Shown here one piece after another: positions 24,636-32,392 of a stretch of 64,000 nucleotides of DNA. The stretch is from Anaerolineales bacterium (GTDB taxonomy: Bacteria; Chloroflexota; Anaerolineae; Anaerolineales; Villigracilaceae): positions 1-64,000 of the forward strand of contig JAUXUL010000051.1 in NCBI GenBank assembly GCA_030680795.1, in the 5' to 3' direction. Numbering within the stretch: position 1 is the stretch's first letter; each line of letters opens with the position of its first letter. The position numbers and the translations under genes were made by a program. The notes beneath the pieces were generated by a model. That model did not search any database and was not told the origin of the DNA. It saw only the letters and a program-made list of their open reading frames with translations.

Positions 24636-26126
24636 TTGAAAACCAAAATCATCACCCTCGAATCTCACGATAACCTGATCTCCGTCCGCGATAAATTATC
24701 GTGGGCGAAAACGCCGCGCATTTTGCTGGTGTGGCCGAAGTATGAAAAAATCACTTTGCGGCTGCTGGATTTGAAAGTCCTGCAACGCCATGCAAATTCG
24801 CTCGGTGCGCAATTGGGATTAGTCACCCGCCGCACGAAGGTGAGGCGTGATGCAGAGTCGCTTGGCATTCCAGTTTTCATTTCAACGATCTCGGCTCAAA
24901 AGGACCTGTGGCCTGATCCTGCTACGAGGACTCAGCGCATCCCGAAGCCTCCGCGCCGTGACCTGCGTCAGATGCGGGACGCTGTATATGAAGAAGAACC
25001 CACGTGGCGGAAGTCTCTACTCGGGCGGGTGGTCACTTTCACAGCGGGGGTAATAGCCGTTTTGGTAGTGGCAGGCTTATTTGTCCCGCGTGCGGCGGTG
25101 ACTTTGTATCCCGAATCGCAGACTCGATCCATCCGCATCCCAGTGAACGCAAGCCCATCATATGAATCCGTATCCATCACTGGCAACATCCCCGCGCAAA
25201 CTTTAGGGGTCCTTGTGGATGCGGAAGGATCGTTGGCAGTGACGGGCAAGATTACGCTGCCAAAATCAAAGTCGAAAGGCATTGCGCGTTTCACAAATTT
25301 AGGTCAGGTTGAAGTTGACATCCCGGCAGGTACGCTTATTTCCACAATTGATTTGACTCGTTTTTTCACTTTGAATAATACGCGTCTGCCCGCTGGCATT
25401 GATTCATTTGTGGAAATTCGCATAGAAGCACTGGAGGCGGGTTCGCAGGGAAACGTCGAACCAGATTCGATTTTGATCGTTGAAGGACCACTTGGGTTCT
25501 CTGTAACAGTGACCAATCCAGATTTGATCTCAGGCGGCACGGATATAAAAACGATTGGAACGACCGAAGAAGACCGCGCTGAATTGCGCGCCGTGCTGAT
25601 GGAAAAATTAAGCCGCTCTGCTGAAATGCAAATGCGCGCGCAGATTGGCGCGGACGATCTATTATTGTTGGACACTCTTGAAATCAAAGGGGTTTTGCAA
25701 GAGGAATTCTTGCCGCCCGCTGGACAAGCCGGAAAAACGCTCGTGCTGAAAATGCAAGTGGAATTTTCAGCCCGTTTTATTTCAAATGCTGATTTGAAAC
25801 AATTGGCGGTTTCCACATTGAGCGCAGGCGGAGCCATCCTGCAGGGATTTTCATCATTCGGCGAAGTGGCCTTCAAGCCCCTTGCCTACCCTGTCACTGA
25901 CTCTTCTGGTTTCACACATTTTGAATTGGAAGCAAAACAGGTCACGCTGCACGATATTGACGAAGTCAAAGTGTTTTCAATCATTCGCGGACATGACCCA
26001 GCGCGCGCGCAGACAGAGTTGATGAAATCCTTTGCATTAAGAGATGAGCCGCAGATCACTATCCGCCCTGCATGGTGGAAGTGGCTGCCATTGATCCCGT
26101 TCAATATATTGGTGGAGTTGAAGTGA
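24636..26126 (+). CDS. Baseplate-J-like membrane protein
   Basis: A 496-residue protein whose residues 1-110 form an alpha/beta domain with no recognised name (ISVRDKLSWAKTPRILLVWP). One membrane helix follows at about 133-152 (VVTFTAGVIAVLVVAGLFVP), then a ~340-residue outer region. The outer part has the pattern of baseplate J/gp47-type domains: IARFTNLGQVEVDIPAGTLI, LEAGSQGNVEPDSI and NPDLISGGTD. Anaerolineae genomes often carry such proteins outside phages; the role is unknown. A TTG start is used with no clear ribosome-binding site. The stop overlaps the ruvX start (GTGA), so the two are translationally coupled. Confidence 0.65.
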   Translation: MKTKIITLESHDNLISVRDKLSWAKTPRILLVWPKYEKITLRLLDLKVLQRHANSLGAQLGLVTRRTKVRRDAESLGIPVFISTISAQKDLWPDPATRTQRIPKPPRRDLRQMRDAVYEEEPTWRKSLLGRVVTFTAGVIAVLVVAGLFVPRAAVTLYPESQTRSIRIPVNASPSYESVSITGNIPAQTLGVLVDAEGSLAVTGKITLPKSKSKGIARFTNLGQVEVDIPAGTLISTIDLTRFFTLNNTRLPAGIDSFVEIRIEALEAGSQGNVEPDSILIVEGPLGFSVTVTNPDLISGGTDIKTIGTTEEDRAELRAVLMEKLSRSAEMQMRAQIGADDLLLLDTLEIKGVLQEEFLPPAGQAGKTLVLKMQVEFSARFISNADLKQLAVSTLSAGGAILQGFSSFGEVAFKPLAYPVTDSSGFTHFELEAKQVTLHDIDEVKVFSIIRGHDPARAQTELMKSFALRDEPQITIRPAWWKWLPLIPFNILVELK

Positions 26127-26539
26127 GAATCCTGGCAATAGACCACGGCGAAAAGCGGATTGGCATTGCATTAAGCGATTCCACAGGGACTATCGCCAAT
26201 CCATTGAAAGTCATTCAGCATGTTTCGCGCATCATTGATGCCGCACAAGTCGCTGATCTTGCCATGCAAAACGAAGTTGGACTTATCATTATTGGTCAAT
26301 CTTTTGATGAAAAGGGCCGCCCGAATCTGGCTGGCCGCCGCGCCGCACGTTTTGCGGATGAAATAAAGAATCAAACCGATATTCTCATTGAACTGTGGGA
26401 TGAATCATTCAGCACACAAATTGCCCGCAACGCGCGGATTGAACTTGGTGTCTCGCGTAAAAAACGCACAGGCCACCAGGACGCCTTCGCAGCAGTGGTC
26501 ATTTTGCAGTCTTATCTTGAGACGAAACGGAAATCGTAA
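26123..26539 (+). CDS. ruvX: Putative pre-16S rRNA nuclease / Holliday-junction resolvase-like (RuvX/YqgF)
   Basis: A 138-residue RNase H-fold nuclease of the YqgF family, which matures the 5' end of 16S rRNA in E. coli. Visible motifs are ILAIDHGEKRIGIALSD (first catalytic Asp), GLIIIGQSFDEKGRPN and LWDESFSTQIA, and GHQDAFAAVVILQSYL (last acidic residue). The GTG start overlaps the preceding stop in GTGA and has GGAG upstream. Followed by mltG, a common neighbour in many phyla. Confidence 0.9.
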   Translation: MRILAIDHGEKRIGIALSDSTGTIANPLKVIQHVSRIIDAAQVADLAMQNEVGLIIIGQSFDEKGRPNLAGRRAARFADEIKNQTDILIELWDESFSTQIARNARIELGVSRKKRTGHQDAFAAVVILQSYLETKRKS

Positions 26540-26605
26540 TTCGTGATGCGTGAGTCGTAAATATCTTTCGGACACGATGTCAAAAATGGAAAACCGAAAA
26601 TAAAA

Positions 26606-27721
26606 ATGCGTCGTTATCAACTTCAATTTTTTCTTGCCTTTCTAATCATCATTATCCTCGCCTGCGTATATTTCACCTTTGGCTATCTTCCCGCGCGCGC
26701 ATCGCTTTTATATGGTCCGCCCGGGCGTGGGCTTTCCATTTCACAGATTATAGAATATTCCTCGCGCCTGCTTTTGCATGGTGACCAGCTTACAAAGCCG
26801 CTTAACCCAAATGCCAGTGAACAACCCTTTAGCATTTCACTAGGCGAGTCGGTTTCGTCAGTTGCGCTGCGGCTCCAACAGGCTGGCCTGATTCTCGATT
26901 CGCAAACCCTGCTCGATTATTTAATCTACACAGGTCTAGACCTGACCATTCAATCCGGCGAGTATGTCCTCAGTCCCGCGCTTTCGATCATTGACATTGC
27001 CCGCGAATTACAGGATGCGACTCCCGCAGACATTACCTTCGTGATTCTCCCCGGCTGGCGGATGGAAGAGATCGCCGCTTCGCTCCCCACCTCGGGCCTG
27101 GATATTTCTCCCGAAGCATTTATCCACGCCGCACAGACCCCGCCCGCCGTACTCGATTTTGTTCCCTCATCGTCTTCGATGGAGGGCTTCTTCTTTCCCG
27201 CTGCGTATGTCCTTCCGCGTTCCACAACTCCCGATCAATTTGTGGATGCCGTCGGGCGGAACTTTGCCCTGCACATAACCTATGATTTAAAAACTGGCTT
27301 TGCAGATCAGGGATTGAGCGTTTATCAGGCTGTCATCCTGGCCTCCATCGTGGAACGTGAATCCATTCAGGACGAAGAGATGGCATTGATCGCATCTGTG
27401 TTCATTAATCGCCTGAACATCGGCATGACCCTCGGCAGCGACCCGACAATCCAATACGCGCTCGGTTTCGACTCCATACAAACCACTTGGTGGAAAAATC
27501 CCCTCAGCCTCGCCGACCTGAAGTTAGATTCCCCGTACAACACCTATATATATGCAGGCTTGCCGCCTGCGCCAATTTCCAACCCCGGTTTGGAGGCTTT
27601 GCAGGCTGTGGCTTTTCCTGAGGTTTCCCCATATTATTATTTCCAAGCGACTTGTGATAACTCAGGCTATCATACTTTCGCTGTCACCTTTGAAGAGCAT
27701 CTTGCGAATGGATGTCCGTAA
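26606..27721 (+). CDS. mltG: Endolytic murein transglycosylase
   Basis: A 371-residue membrane-bound lytic transglycosylase that cleaves nascent peptidoglycan strands. One N-terminal membrane helix (FFLAFLIIIILACVYFTF) is followed by a LysM-like region (SISLGESVSSVALRLQQAGL) and the YceG catalytic domain. The catalytic Glu is in ILASIVERESIQDEEM, followed by FINRLNIGMTLGSDPTIQYA and SPYNTYIYAGLPPAPISNPG. It is the third gene of the baseplate-J-like/ruvX unit, 66 bases after ruvX. Its stop lies 2 bases from that of the convergent gene. Confidence 0.95.
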   Translation: MRRYQLQFFLAFLIIIILACVYFTFGYLPARASLLYGPPGRGLSISQIIEYSSRLLLHGDQLTKPLNPNASEQPFSISLGESVSSVALRLQQAGLILDSQTLLDYLIYTGLDLTIQSGEYVLSPALSIIDIARELQDATPADITFVILPGWRMEEIAASLPTSGLDISPEAFIHAAQTPPAVLDFVPSSSSMEGFFFPAAYVLPRSTTPDQFVDAVGRNFALHITYDLKTGFADQGLSVYQAVILASIVERESIQDEEMALIASVFINRLNIGMTLGSDPTIQYALGFDSIQTTWWKNPLSLADLKLDSPYNTYIYAGLPPAPISNPGLEALQAVAFPEVSPYYYFQATCDNSGYHTFAVTFEEHLANGCP

Positions 27722-27723
27722 TC

Positions 27724-28740
27724 CTAATCAGCAAATTTTTTATTTCTCTTGATAAAGTTAGACCCCACCACCATCACCAGCCCGATCAACGCAATCACCT
27801 GTCCCTGCCAATACACTGGAGTGAGCAATGCCCGTATCATGGCAGATGCCAGGTCGTTGGTGTAATCCAGCAGGATCGTGGGGAGGTAGGCTGACATTCT
27901 ATTTACAAGAATGCGTTGGAAAATCGCCCCAAAGACTGGTGCGCCGATTAACCCCATTAAAGTTGCGAGCACACCATTGATTAGAAATGGAACGCCCCAC
28001 CAATTCAACCAACTCTTGAGTGAGTTGACCGCAAGGATGGTTATCATCAATAGAAATGCAAACGGCAGTATCGGGCTTAAGCGCATCACCATTCGTGAGG
28101 TCTGCAATTTCTCGCGCGGATCATTTTCAGGCGGCGCGCTGATAAGGGTAAATTGATCGGGGATGGCAAGCGCGACGAATTGCATTTGTCCCTGTATCAC
28201 AGGCGTCAGTAGCGGATAAAACTCTGTGGGCGGTTTGCAGAATTGCATTTCGCTTTTCGTCAGCAGGTCAAATGTCATTTGTACGATTTGCTCAAGTGTG
28301 CAATCTGCTTGTGTCTTCAAAAGTGCGAAAACAGCTTGCACACCTGTGTCACTGACCATGCTTGCTTTGAGCGGGATCAACGAGAGATGAACAGAATCCG
28401 TTTGCATGTTGAGATATGCAAAGGTTGAACTCAAAACATCATCCCCCATAACTTTGAGGGTCTCTTGAGACAGCATACTGCGGAAGAATGCCTCCCATGC
28501 CTGTGTGTTCATGCCGCGCATAACGATGGGGCCCTGGCTTTGGCCTGTATTTGTGGAAGTCATTGCATCTGCCATCACCGAGGGCAGTTTGTTGTAAAAA
28601 TCCTCCCGTGCAAAAGCTTTTTGATAGGTCTCCGCGGCAAAAGCTCTTCGGTCAAAGTTAAAGAGGAAGAGCGCGATCACGGCTGCGACCACAAATAGAA
28701 TCGCGCAAACTGTGGCGAGGGTTTTCTTTATGGTTTCCAT
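27724..28740 (-). CDS. Membrane protein of unknown function with a large extracytoplasmic domain
   Basis: A 338-residue protein with an N-terminal membrane helix (ATVCAILFVVAAVIALFLF) and three more near the C-terminus: FAFLLMITILAVNSL, GVPFLINGVLATLMGLIGAP and VIALIGLVMVVGSNF. Between them lies a ~180-residue Gln/Met-rich outer domain without Cys pairs or catalytic motifs that I can name (AREDFYNKLPSVMADAMTST, MRGMNTQAWEAFFRSML). No family is recognised. It ends 2 bases from mltG on the other strand and starts beside a dispersed repeat. Confidence 0.6.
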   Translation of the reverse strand: METIKKTLATVCAILFVVAAVIALFLFNFDRRAFAAETYQKAFAREDFYNKLPSVMADAMTSTNTGQSQGPIVMRGMNTQAWEAFFRSMLSQETLKVMGDDVLSSTFAYLNMQTDSVHLSLIPLKASMVSDTGVQAVFALLKTQADCTLEQIVQMTFDLLTKSEMQFCKPPTEFYPLLTPVIQGQMQFVALAIPDQFTLISAPPENDPREKLQTSRMVMRLSPILPFAFLLMITILAVNSLKSWLNWWGVPFLINGVLATLMGLIGAPVFGAIFQRILVNRMSAYLPTILLDYTNDLASAMIRALLTPVYWQGQVIALIGLVMVVGSNFIKRNKKFAD

Positions 28741-28750
28741 AATTAATATT

Positions 28751-28900
28751 TCATGTCATTCCCCTAACGGGGACGATGTGCGAGGAGCCGCTCTTGTACT
28801 TCCCTGGCACCGCCCGCCAGGGCAGGTGTGGCGACGAAGCAATCCCCAACGGCGATGAGATTGCTTCGTCGGGAAGAACACCCTTCTCGCAACGACATTA
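28751..28900. repeat. Dispersed repeat, ATGTCATT...GCGAGG family
   Basis: Begins CATGTCATTCCCC and ends CTCGCAACGACATTATG, with GACGAAGCAATCCCC ... GAGATTGCTTCGTCGGG inside. It is related to the element at 18841. Its right end abuts the stop codon of the amidohydrolase-CYTH gene (TAA at 28898-28900). Confidence 0.65.
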
Positions 28901-30877
28901 TGTCTCTGTCAACATCTCGATCAGATCCTGCGTCACCGCTTCGGCATCACCCACGCCGAGCAGGTTCAATAACTTACTTGCCAACTCTGCCTTGAGGTCT
29001 GCATCATTGCGGCTCCAGGTGCGGCTCTTGATCTCAAGGAAGTGTCCCATATGCGGCGACTTCACTTCATCAAGGTTTACAAAGAATTCCGTATTTTTAT
29101 AACGGATGTGCCAACGCAGGCGGTCCTTCTCAACTGAAACTTCCTGTTTTGGGTTAAAGTATTCGCGATAGAAGCGTAATGTATGCACAGCAGGCGCCAG
29201 GAAGCGGCTGCGTGAAAGCAGCACGTCATGTCCGATCTCGCCTTCACGCTTCTGACCGAGCAATGTCAAACGCGAACGCACGTTTTCCACCTCGCCTGCT
29301 GCATTGATGAGATTATCTTCACGAAAGCGCAAACGTCCCTGAGCCGGATCATCGAACATGAAATAATCGTCATATTGATGATAATGTTTATACGCGCTGA
29401 TCTCGATCTCAGGCCGCTTCATTTTCTGGACCAATTGGTCTGGTTCCGTTACCTTGACCTTGACCTGCACCTCAAACGACTCCTGTTCCATCGAGCCGCC
29501 GAGCGCGATCAACTTCGAAAGCACAGATTGTTCACGCTTGATCAGGAAGGCGTCAATCTTTTGCGCCAGTTCGCGCGCCTGCTTCTGCAGGTCAGTTTCG
29601 TTCAATGTGAGCAATTCATGCGCGCGCATTAACCATTTCCCATTAACCATTACATCCGTCACATCTGTGGATTTGGAAGCGAATACCAATTGTGCGTAGG
29701 CATTGTTCGGGTCGCGGCGGAAGCGGGGAGAGTTATGCAGCGGGGAGGTGTCAACAAGGATCAGGTCTGCGCGTTTGCCTGGTTCGAGTGACCCTGTCAA
29801 ATGTCCGATATGAAGCGCTTGTGCGCCCATGCGCGTCGCCATAAGCAGGGCAGTCGCGGCGGGGACGACCGTTGGATCATTGGAAGAGGCTTTCGCAACA
29901 AATGAAGCGAGACGCACTTCTTCGAACATGTCGAGGTCATTGTTGGAGGCGGGACCGTCCGTTCCAATGCCGACGTTGAGTCCGTTTTCGAGCATTTTTT
30001 GTACGGGCGCAAATCCGGAAGCGAGTTTTAGATTCGATGATGGATTATGCGCGACACCCGCATTAACATGTTGCAGTGTTATTATTTCACCGATATCAAT
30101 GTGAACACAGTGCGCGGCGATAACCTTCGCTTCGAGCAGGCCTTGCTTTTTGATATACGGCACAACGGGCATGCCTTGTTCTTTTCGCATGGTTTCAACT
30201 TCAAGCGCGGTTTCAGAAATATGAATGTGCAGAGGCACATCAAATTCTTTTGCGATGTCTGCACAAGCGCGCAGGATCTCGGGCGTGGTGGAGTAAGGTG
30301 CGTGCGGCGCAATCGCCGGGACGATCAGCGGGTGGTTTTTCCACTTCTTGATGAACTCACGCGCATAGGCAAGTGAATCTTCATAAGCGGCCGCATCTGG
30401 CGCGGGATATTTCATTATGGATTGTCCGCAGACTGCGCGCATGCCTGCATCGGCTGTGGCTTGGGCTATAGCGTCTTCAAAAAAATACATATCATTGAAT
30501 GTGGTCACGCCGCTGCGGATCTGCTCGGCGCAGGCAAGCAATGTGCCAAGCCGCACAAATTCCGGTGAGACGAATTCACGTTCAACCGGGAGCATGTAAC
30601 CCATCAGCCACACATCAAGACGCAGGTCATCGGCGAGACCGCGCAGGAGGGTCATGGGTACATGCGTGTGCGCGTTGACCAGGCCCGGCATCAAGACTTT
30701 GCCGTTGCAATCAACGGTTTCAATTGCCGAATATTCTTTTTTGATCTCTTCTTCCGGCCCAACTGCGATGATCGAATCCCCTTTAACGGCGACGGCGCCG
30801 GGGTCATATTGGTTTAATTTGCCATCCATGCTGAGCACGATGGCGTTGGTAAATAGTGTGTCCGCTTTTTGAGTCAT
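28898..30877 (-). CDS. MTA/SAH-deaminase-type amidohydrolase fused to a CYTH domain
   Basis: A 659-residue single frame. Residues 1 to about 440 are a TIM-barrel amidohydrolase like 5-methylthioadenosine/S-adenosylhomocysteine deaminase. They carry the HxH in GLVNAHTHVPMTLLRG (His70, His72), IAPHAPYSTTPE, LHIHISETALE, IAAHCVHID, and GIGTDGPASNNDLDMFEE with the last metal Asp. From about 463 a CYTH (triphosphate tunnel) domain follows: FEVQVKVKV, GRLRFREDN, VRSRLTLLGQ, LRFYREYF and HFLEIKSRTW. The ExExK start reads EVQVK, slightly off consensus. A typical deaminase is about 440 residues, so the extra ~200 residues are real added sequence with no stop or frameshift at the join. The CYTH domain may bind nucleoside or inorganic triphosphate; I know of no established function for the pair. 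Confidence 0.85.
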   Translation of the reverse strand: MTQKADTLFTNAIVLSMDGKLNQYDPGAVAVKGDSIIAVGPEEEIKKEYSAIETVDCNGKVLMPGLVNAHTHVPMTLLRGLADDLRLDVWLMGYMLPVEREFVSPEFVRLGTLLACAEQIRSGVTTFNDMYFFEDAIAQATADAGMRAVCGQSIMKYPAPDAAAYEDSLAYAREFIKKWKNHPLIVPAIAPHAPYSTTPEILRACADIAKEFDVPLHIHISETALEVETMRKEQGMPVVPYIKKQGLLEAKVIAAHCVHIDIGEIITLQHVNAGVAHNPSSNLKLASGFAPVQKMLENGLNVGIGTDGPASNNDLDMFEEVRLASFVAKASSNDPTVVPAATALLMATRMGAQALHIGHLTGSLEPGKRADLILVDTSPLHNSPRFRRDPNNAYAQLVFASKSTDVTDVMVNGKWLMRAHELLTLNETDLQKQARELAQKIDAFLIKREQSVLSKLIALGGSMEQESFEVQVKVKVTEPDQLVQKMKRPEIEISAYKHYHQYDDYFMFDDPAQGRLRFREDNLINAAGEVENVRSRLTLLGQKREGEIGHDVLLSRSRFLAPAVHTLRFYREYFNPKQEVSVEKDRLRWHIRYKNTEFFVNLDEVKSPHMGHFLEIKSRTWSRNDADLKAELASKLLNLLGVGDAEAVTQDLIEMLTET

Positions 30878-30895
30878 TCATGCTCCTCTGGATTT

Positions 30896-30926
30896 AGCAA
30901 GAGGGCAGCAATCCCTGCCGCCCTCT
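30896..30926. terminator. Hairpin between the DUF2283 gene and the amidohydrolase
   Basis: GAGGGCAGCAATCCCTGCCGCCCTC forms a stem of about ten pairs with a bulge. T runs are short on both sides. It probably ends the DUF2283 transcript. Confidence 0.45.
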
Positions 30927-30947
30927 TTATGTTTCGTGATGAAATTA

Positions 30948-31175
30948 TCAGCCAGTTGCGCTTGTAAGAGCTGGTTCTATTTCAAAGACAATGGATCCGG
31001 CAGTTTGCAAAAGGACACGGTGCGCATCCAGAACTTCCAAGCCCGCCAGCATTCCATTCAGATCGTAATCAGCAATGATCTCATCTGTTAGCTGGCGTGT
31101 TTCAACTTTGCCAGGTTCTATGGCCTGAAATTCAAGATAAAGCACGTCAACTTCCGGATCATAAGTGGTTTTCAT
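30948..31175 (-). CDS. DUF2283 family small protein
   Basis: A 75-residue protein with the DUF2283 pattern: YDPEVDVLYLEF at the N-terminus, IIADYDLNGMLAGLEVLDA in the middle. These proteins often lie directly after a DUF4258 gene and the pair has been proposed to act as toxin and antitoxin. AGGAGAAGG before the ATG is a strong ribosome-binding site. A decayed DUF4258-like frame lies directly upstream, so the gene may now be an orphan. Confidence 0.8.
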   Translation of the reverse strand: MKTTYDPEVDVLYLEFQAIEPGKVETRQLTDEIIADYDLNGMLAGLEVLDAHRVLLQTAGSIVFEIEPALTSATG

Positions 31176-31188
31176 GGAACCTTCTCCT

Positions 31189-31377
31189 TTAGTTTCCGTA
31201 ATAAACGATAACAGTCACGAAAACAATCTTCTCAGACTCCTCGACGAAAATAACTTGAACTGTCTTGAATGCATACACCTGCTGATTAACTGGGGAGGGA
31301 AGGCTGTAATCGAAAGACCTCTTTGCTTGTTTTTTAATTTTCGCGCGCTGGTTGCCATGCCTCAGATTGAATCGGTT
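31189..31377 (-). pseudogene. Remnant of a DUF4258-like partner of the DUF2283 gene
   Basis: Sixty-two sense codons end in TAA just before the DUF2283 ribosome-binding site. The C-terminal part reads QQVYAFKTVQVIFVEE then SEKIVFVTVIVYYGN, the strand pattern at the end of DUF4258 proteins. There is no start codon in this frame. The N-terminal half seems to continue upstream in another frame (RAIILARASSIKPIQSEAW), so a frameshift is likely. The family call rests on the C-terminus and on position. Confidence 0.5.
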
Positions 31378-31400
31378 TTATGGATGATGCCCTGGCAAGG

Positions 31401-31409
31401 ATTATAGCA
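31401..31409 (-). promoter_or_regulatory. Extended -10 promoter for the DUF4258 remnant/DUF2283 unit
   Basis: TGCTATAAT on the minus strand, right after the stop of the M14 peptidase gene and upstream of the decayed frame. No convincing -35. Confidence 0.45.
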
Positions 31410-31414
31410 CGCGG

Positions 31415-32392
31415 TTATGGTTGAAACTTCAATAACACGTCCAGCGCTTTTATATTTTGTTTGAAGTCTGTATATGTATGTGTGGAGAGCTCCATATCCA
31501 CAGAGATTGCGCCTCGTTCCACGGCATAATCTGCAAGTGTGCCTGTAAAGATGCAGCCCGTGTCAATCGGCGGGAACGGATACTTTGTTACCTTGGCCAG
31601 CGCTTTTGCAAATTCTACCGAATTTTTTTCCCAAGGTTCTCCGCCGGGGAAAATACCGAGCGCGGCGCTGTGGTAGCTGATCAGTGTTTCCACGTTGTGG
31701 GTTTGTAAAAAGTACATCATTGCGCGTGACTCTGGTTCCGAGCCGGGTCCTGCGCCGCTTGTTGAGGGACCGTAGCTCCAGCATCCATCGCGGTCCCAGT
31801 CTGCGGCCCAATTTGCGGGAAAGTTGCGGTTCAAATCCACACCGTGGTCGTTGACGCGTCCGTCAATGCCGTGGTCACGCGCATCGCCGTCTGGGTTTAG
31901 ATTTCGCAGGATATATAAAGTCACATCACTTGGGATCACATCTGGGTTCTCGTAGATGTAGGTGATCAATTCGTCAGCCAGTGCTATCGTGTTCCATTCG
32001 TAGCCGCCATGAATGCCCGCCACGAGCATGCGTTCTTTTTCACCGTTGCCGAAGGTATAAACTTCAAGCGGGCGGCCTGAGACGGAATATCCAATGACTG
32101 TGCGGCGATTATCGCCTTCAAGCAGTACGAATGGTGTTGGGGTCTGCACCACGATCATTGTGGAGCGCGGATTTGGCGTAACGGTAGGTAAATACAGCGA
32201 TAATGGGTTTGGTGTGTATGTGGCGGGAAGCGTGGCTGTATAGATTGGTTTTTGTGCCAGCGGCGCGGCGAGCGCTGGTTGCAGGGCCCAGTAGGCGATC
32301 GGTACAAGCGCAATCGCACCCAAGCCGATAATGTTCAATGCCCACGCAAGTATTACCCAGGCTGAGTCTTTGCGTCGTTTTGGCGCTGGCAT
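31415..32392 (-). CDS. M14 family zinc carboxypeptidase-like protein
   Basis: A 325-residue secreted or membrane-anchored peptidase. One N-terminal helix (VILAWALNIIGLGAIALVP) and a Pro/Thr-rich linker precede an M14 fold. Zinc ligands are seen in HGGYEWNTI (His and Glu) and in SYHSAALGIF (His). The Arg/Asn substrate-binding segment reads GVDLNRNFPANW, and the catalytic Glu is in ISVDMELSTHTYTDF. Members remove C-terminal or side-chain residues from peptides, including peptidoglycan stem peptides. The substrate is not determined. The start abuts the cinA stop (shared base), suggesting co-transcription. Confidence 0.85.
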   Translation of the reverse strand: MPAPKRRKDSAWVILAWALNIIGLGAIALVPIAYWALQPALAAPLAQKPIYTATLPATYTPNPLSLYLPTVTPNPRSTMIVVQTPTPFVLLEGDNRRTVIGYSVSGRPLEVYTFGNGEKERMLVAGIHGGYEWNTIALADELITYIYENPDVIPSDVTLYILRNLNPDGDARDHGIDGRVNDHGVDLNRNFPANWAADWDRDGCWSYGPSTSGAGPGSEPESRAMMYFLQTHNVETLISYHSAALGIFPGGEPWEKNSVEFAKALAKVTKYPFPPIDTGCIFTGTLADYAVERGAISVDMELSTHTYTDFKQNIKALDVLLKFQP

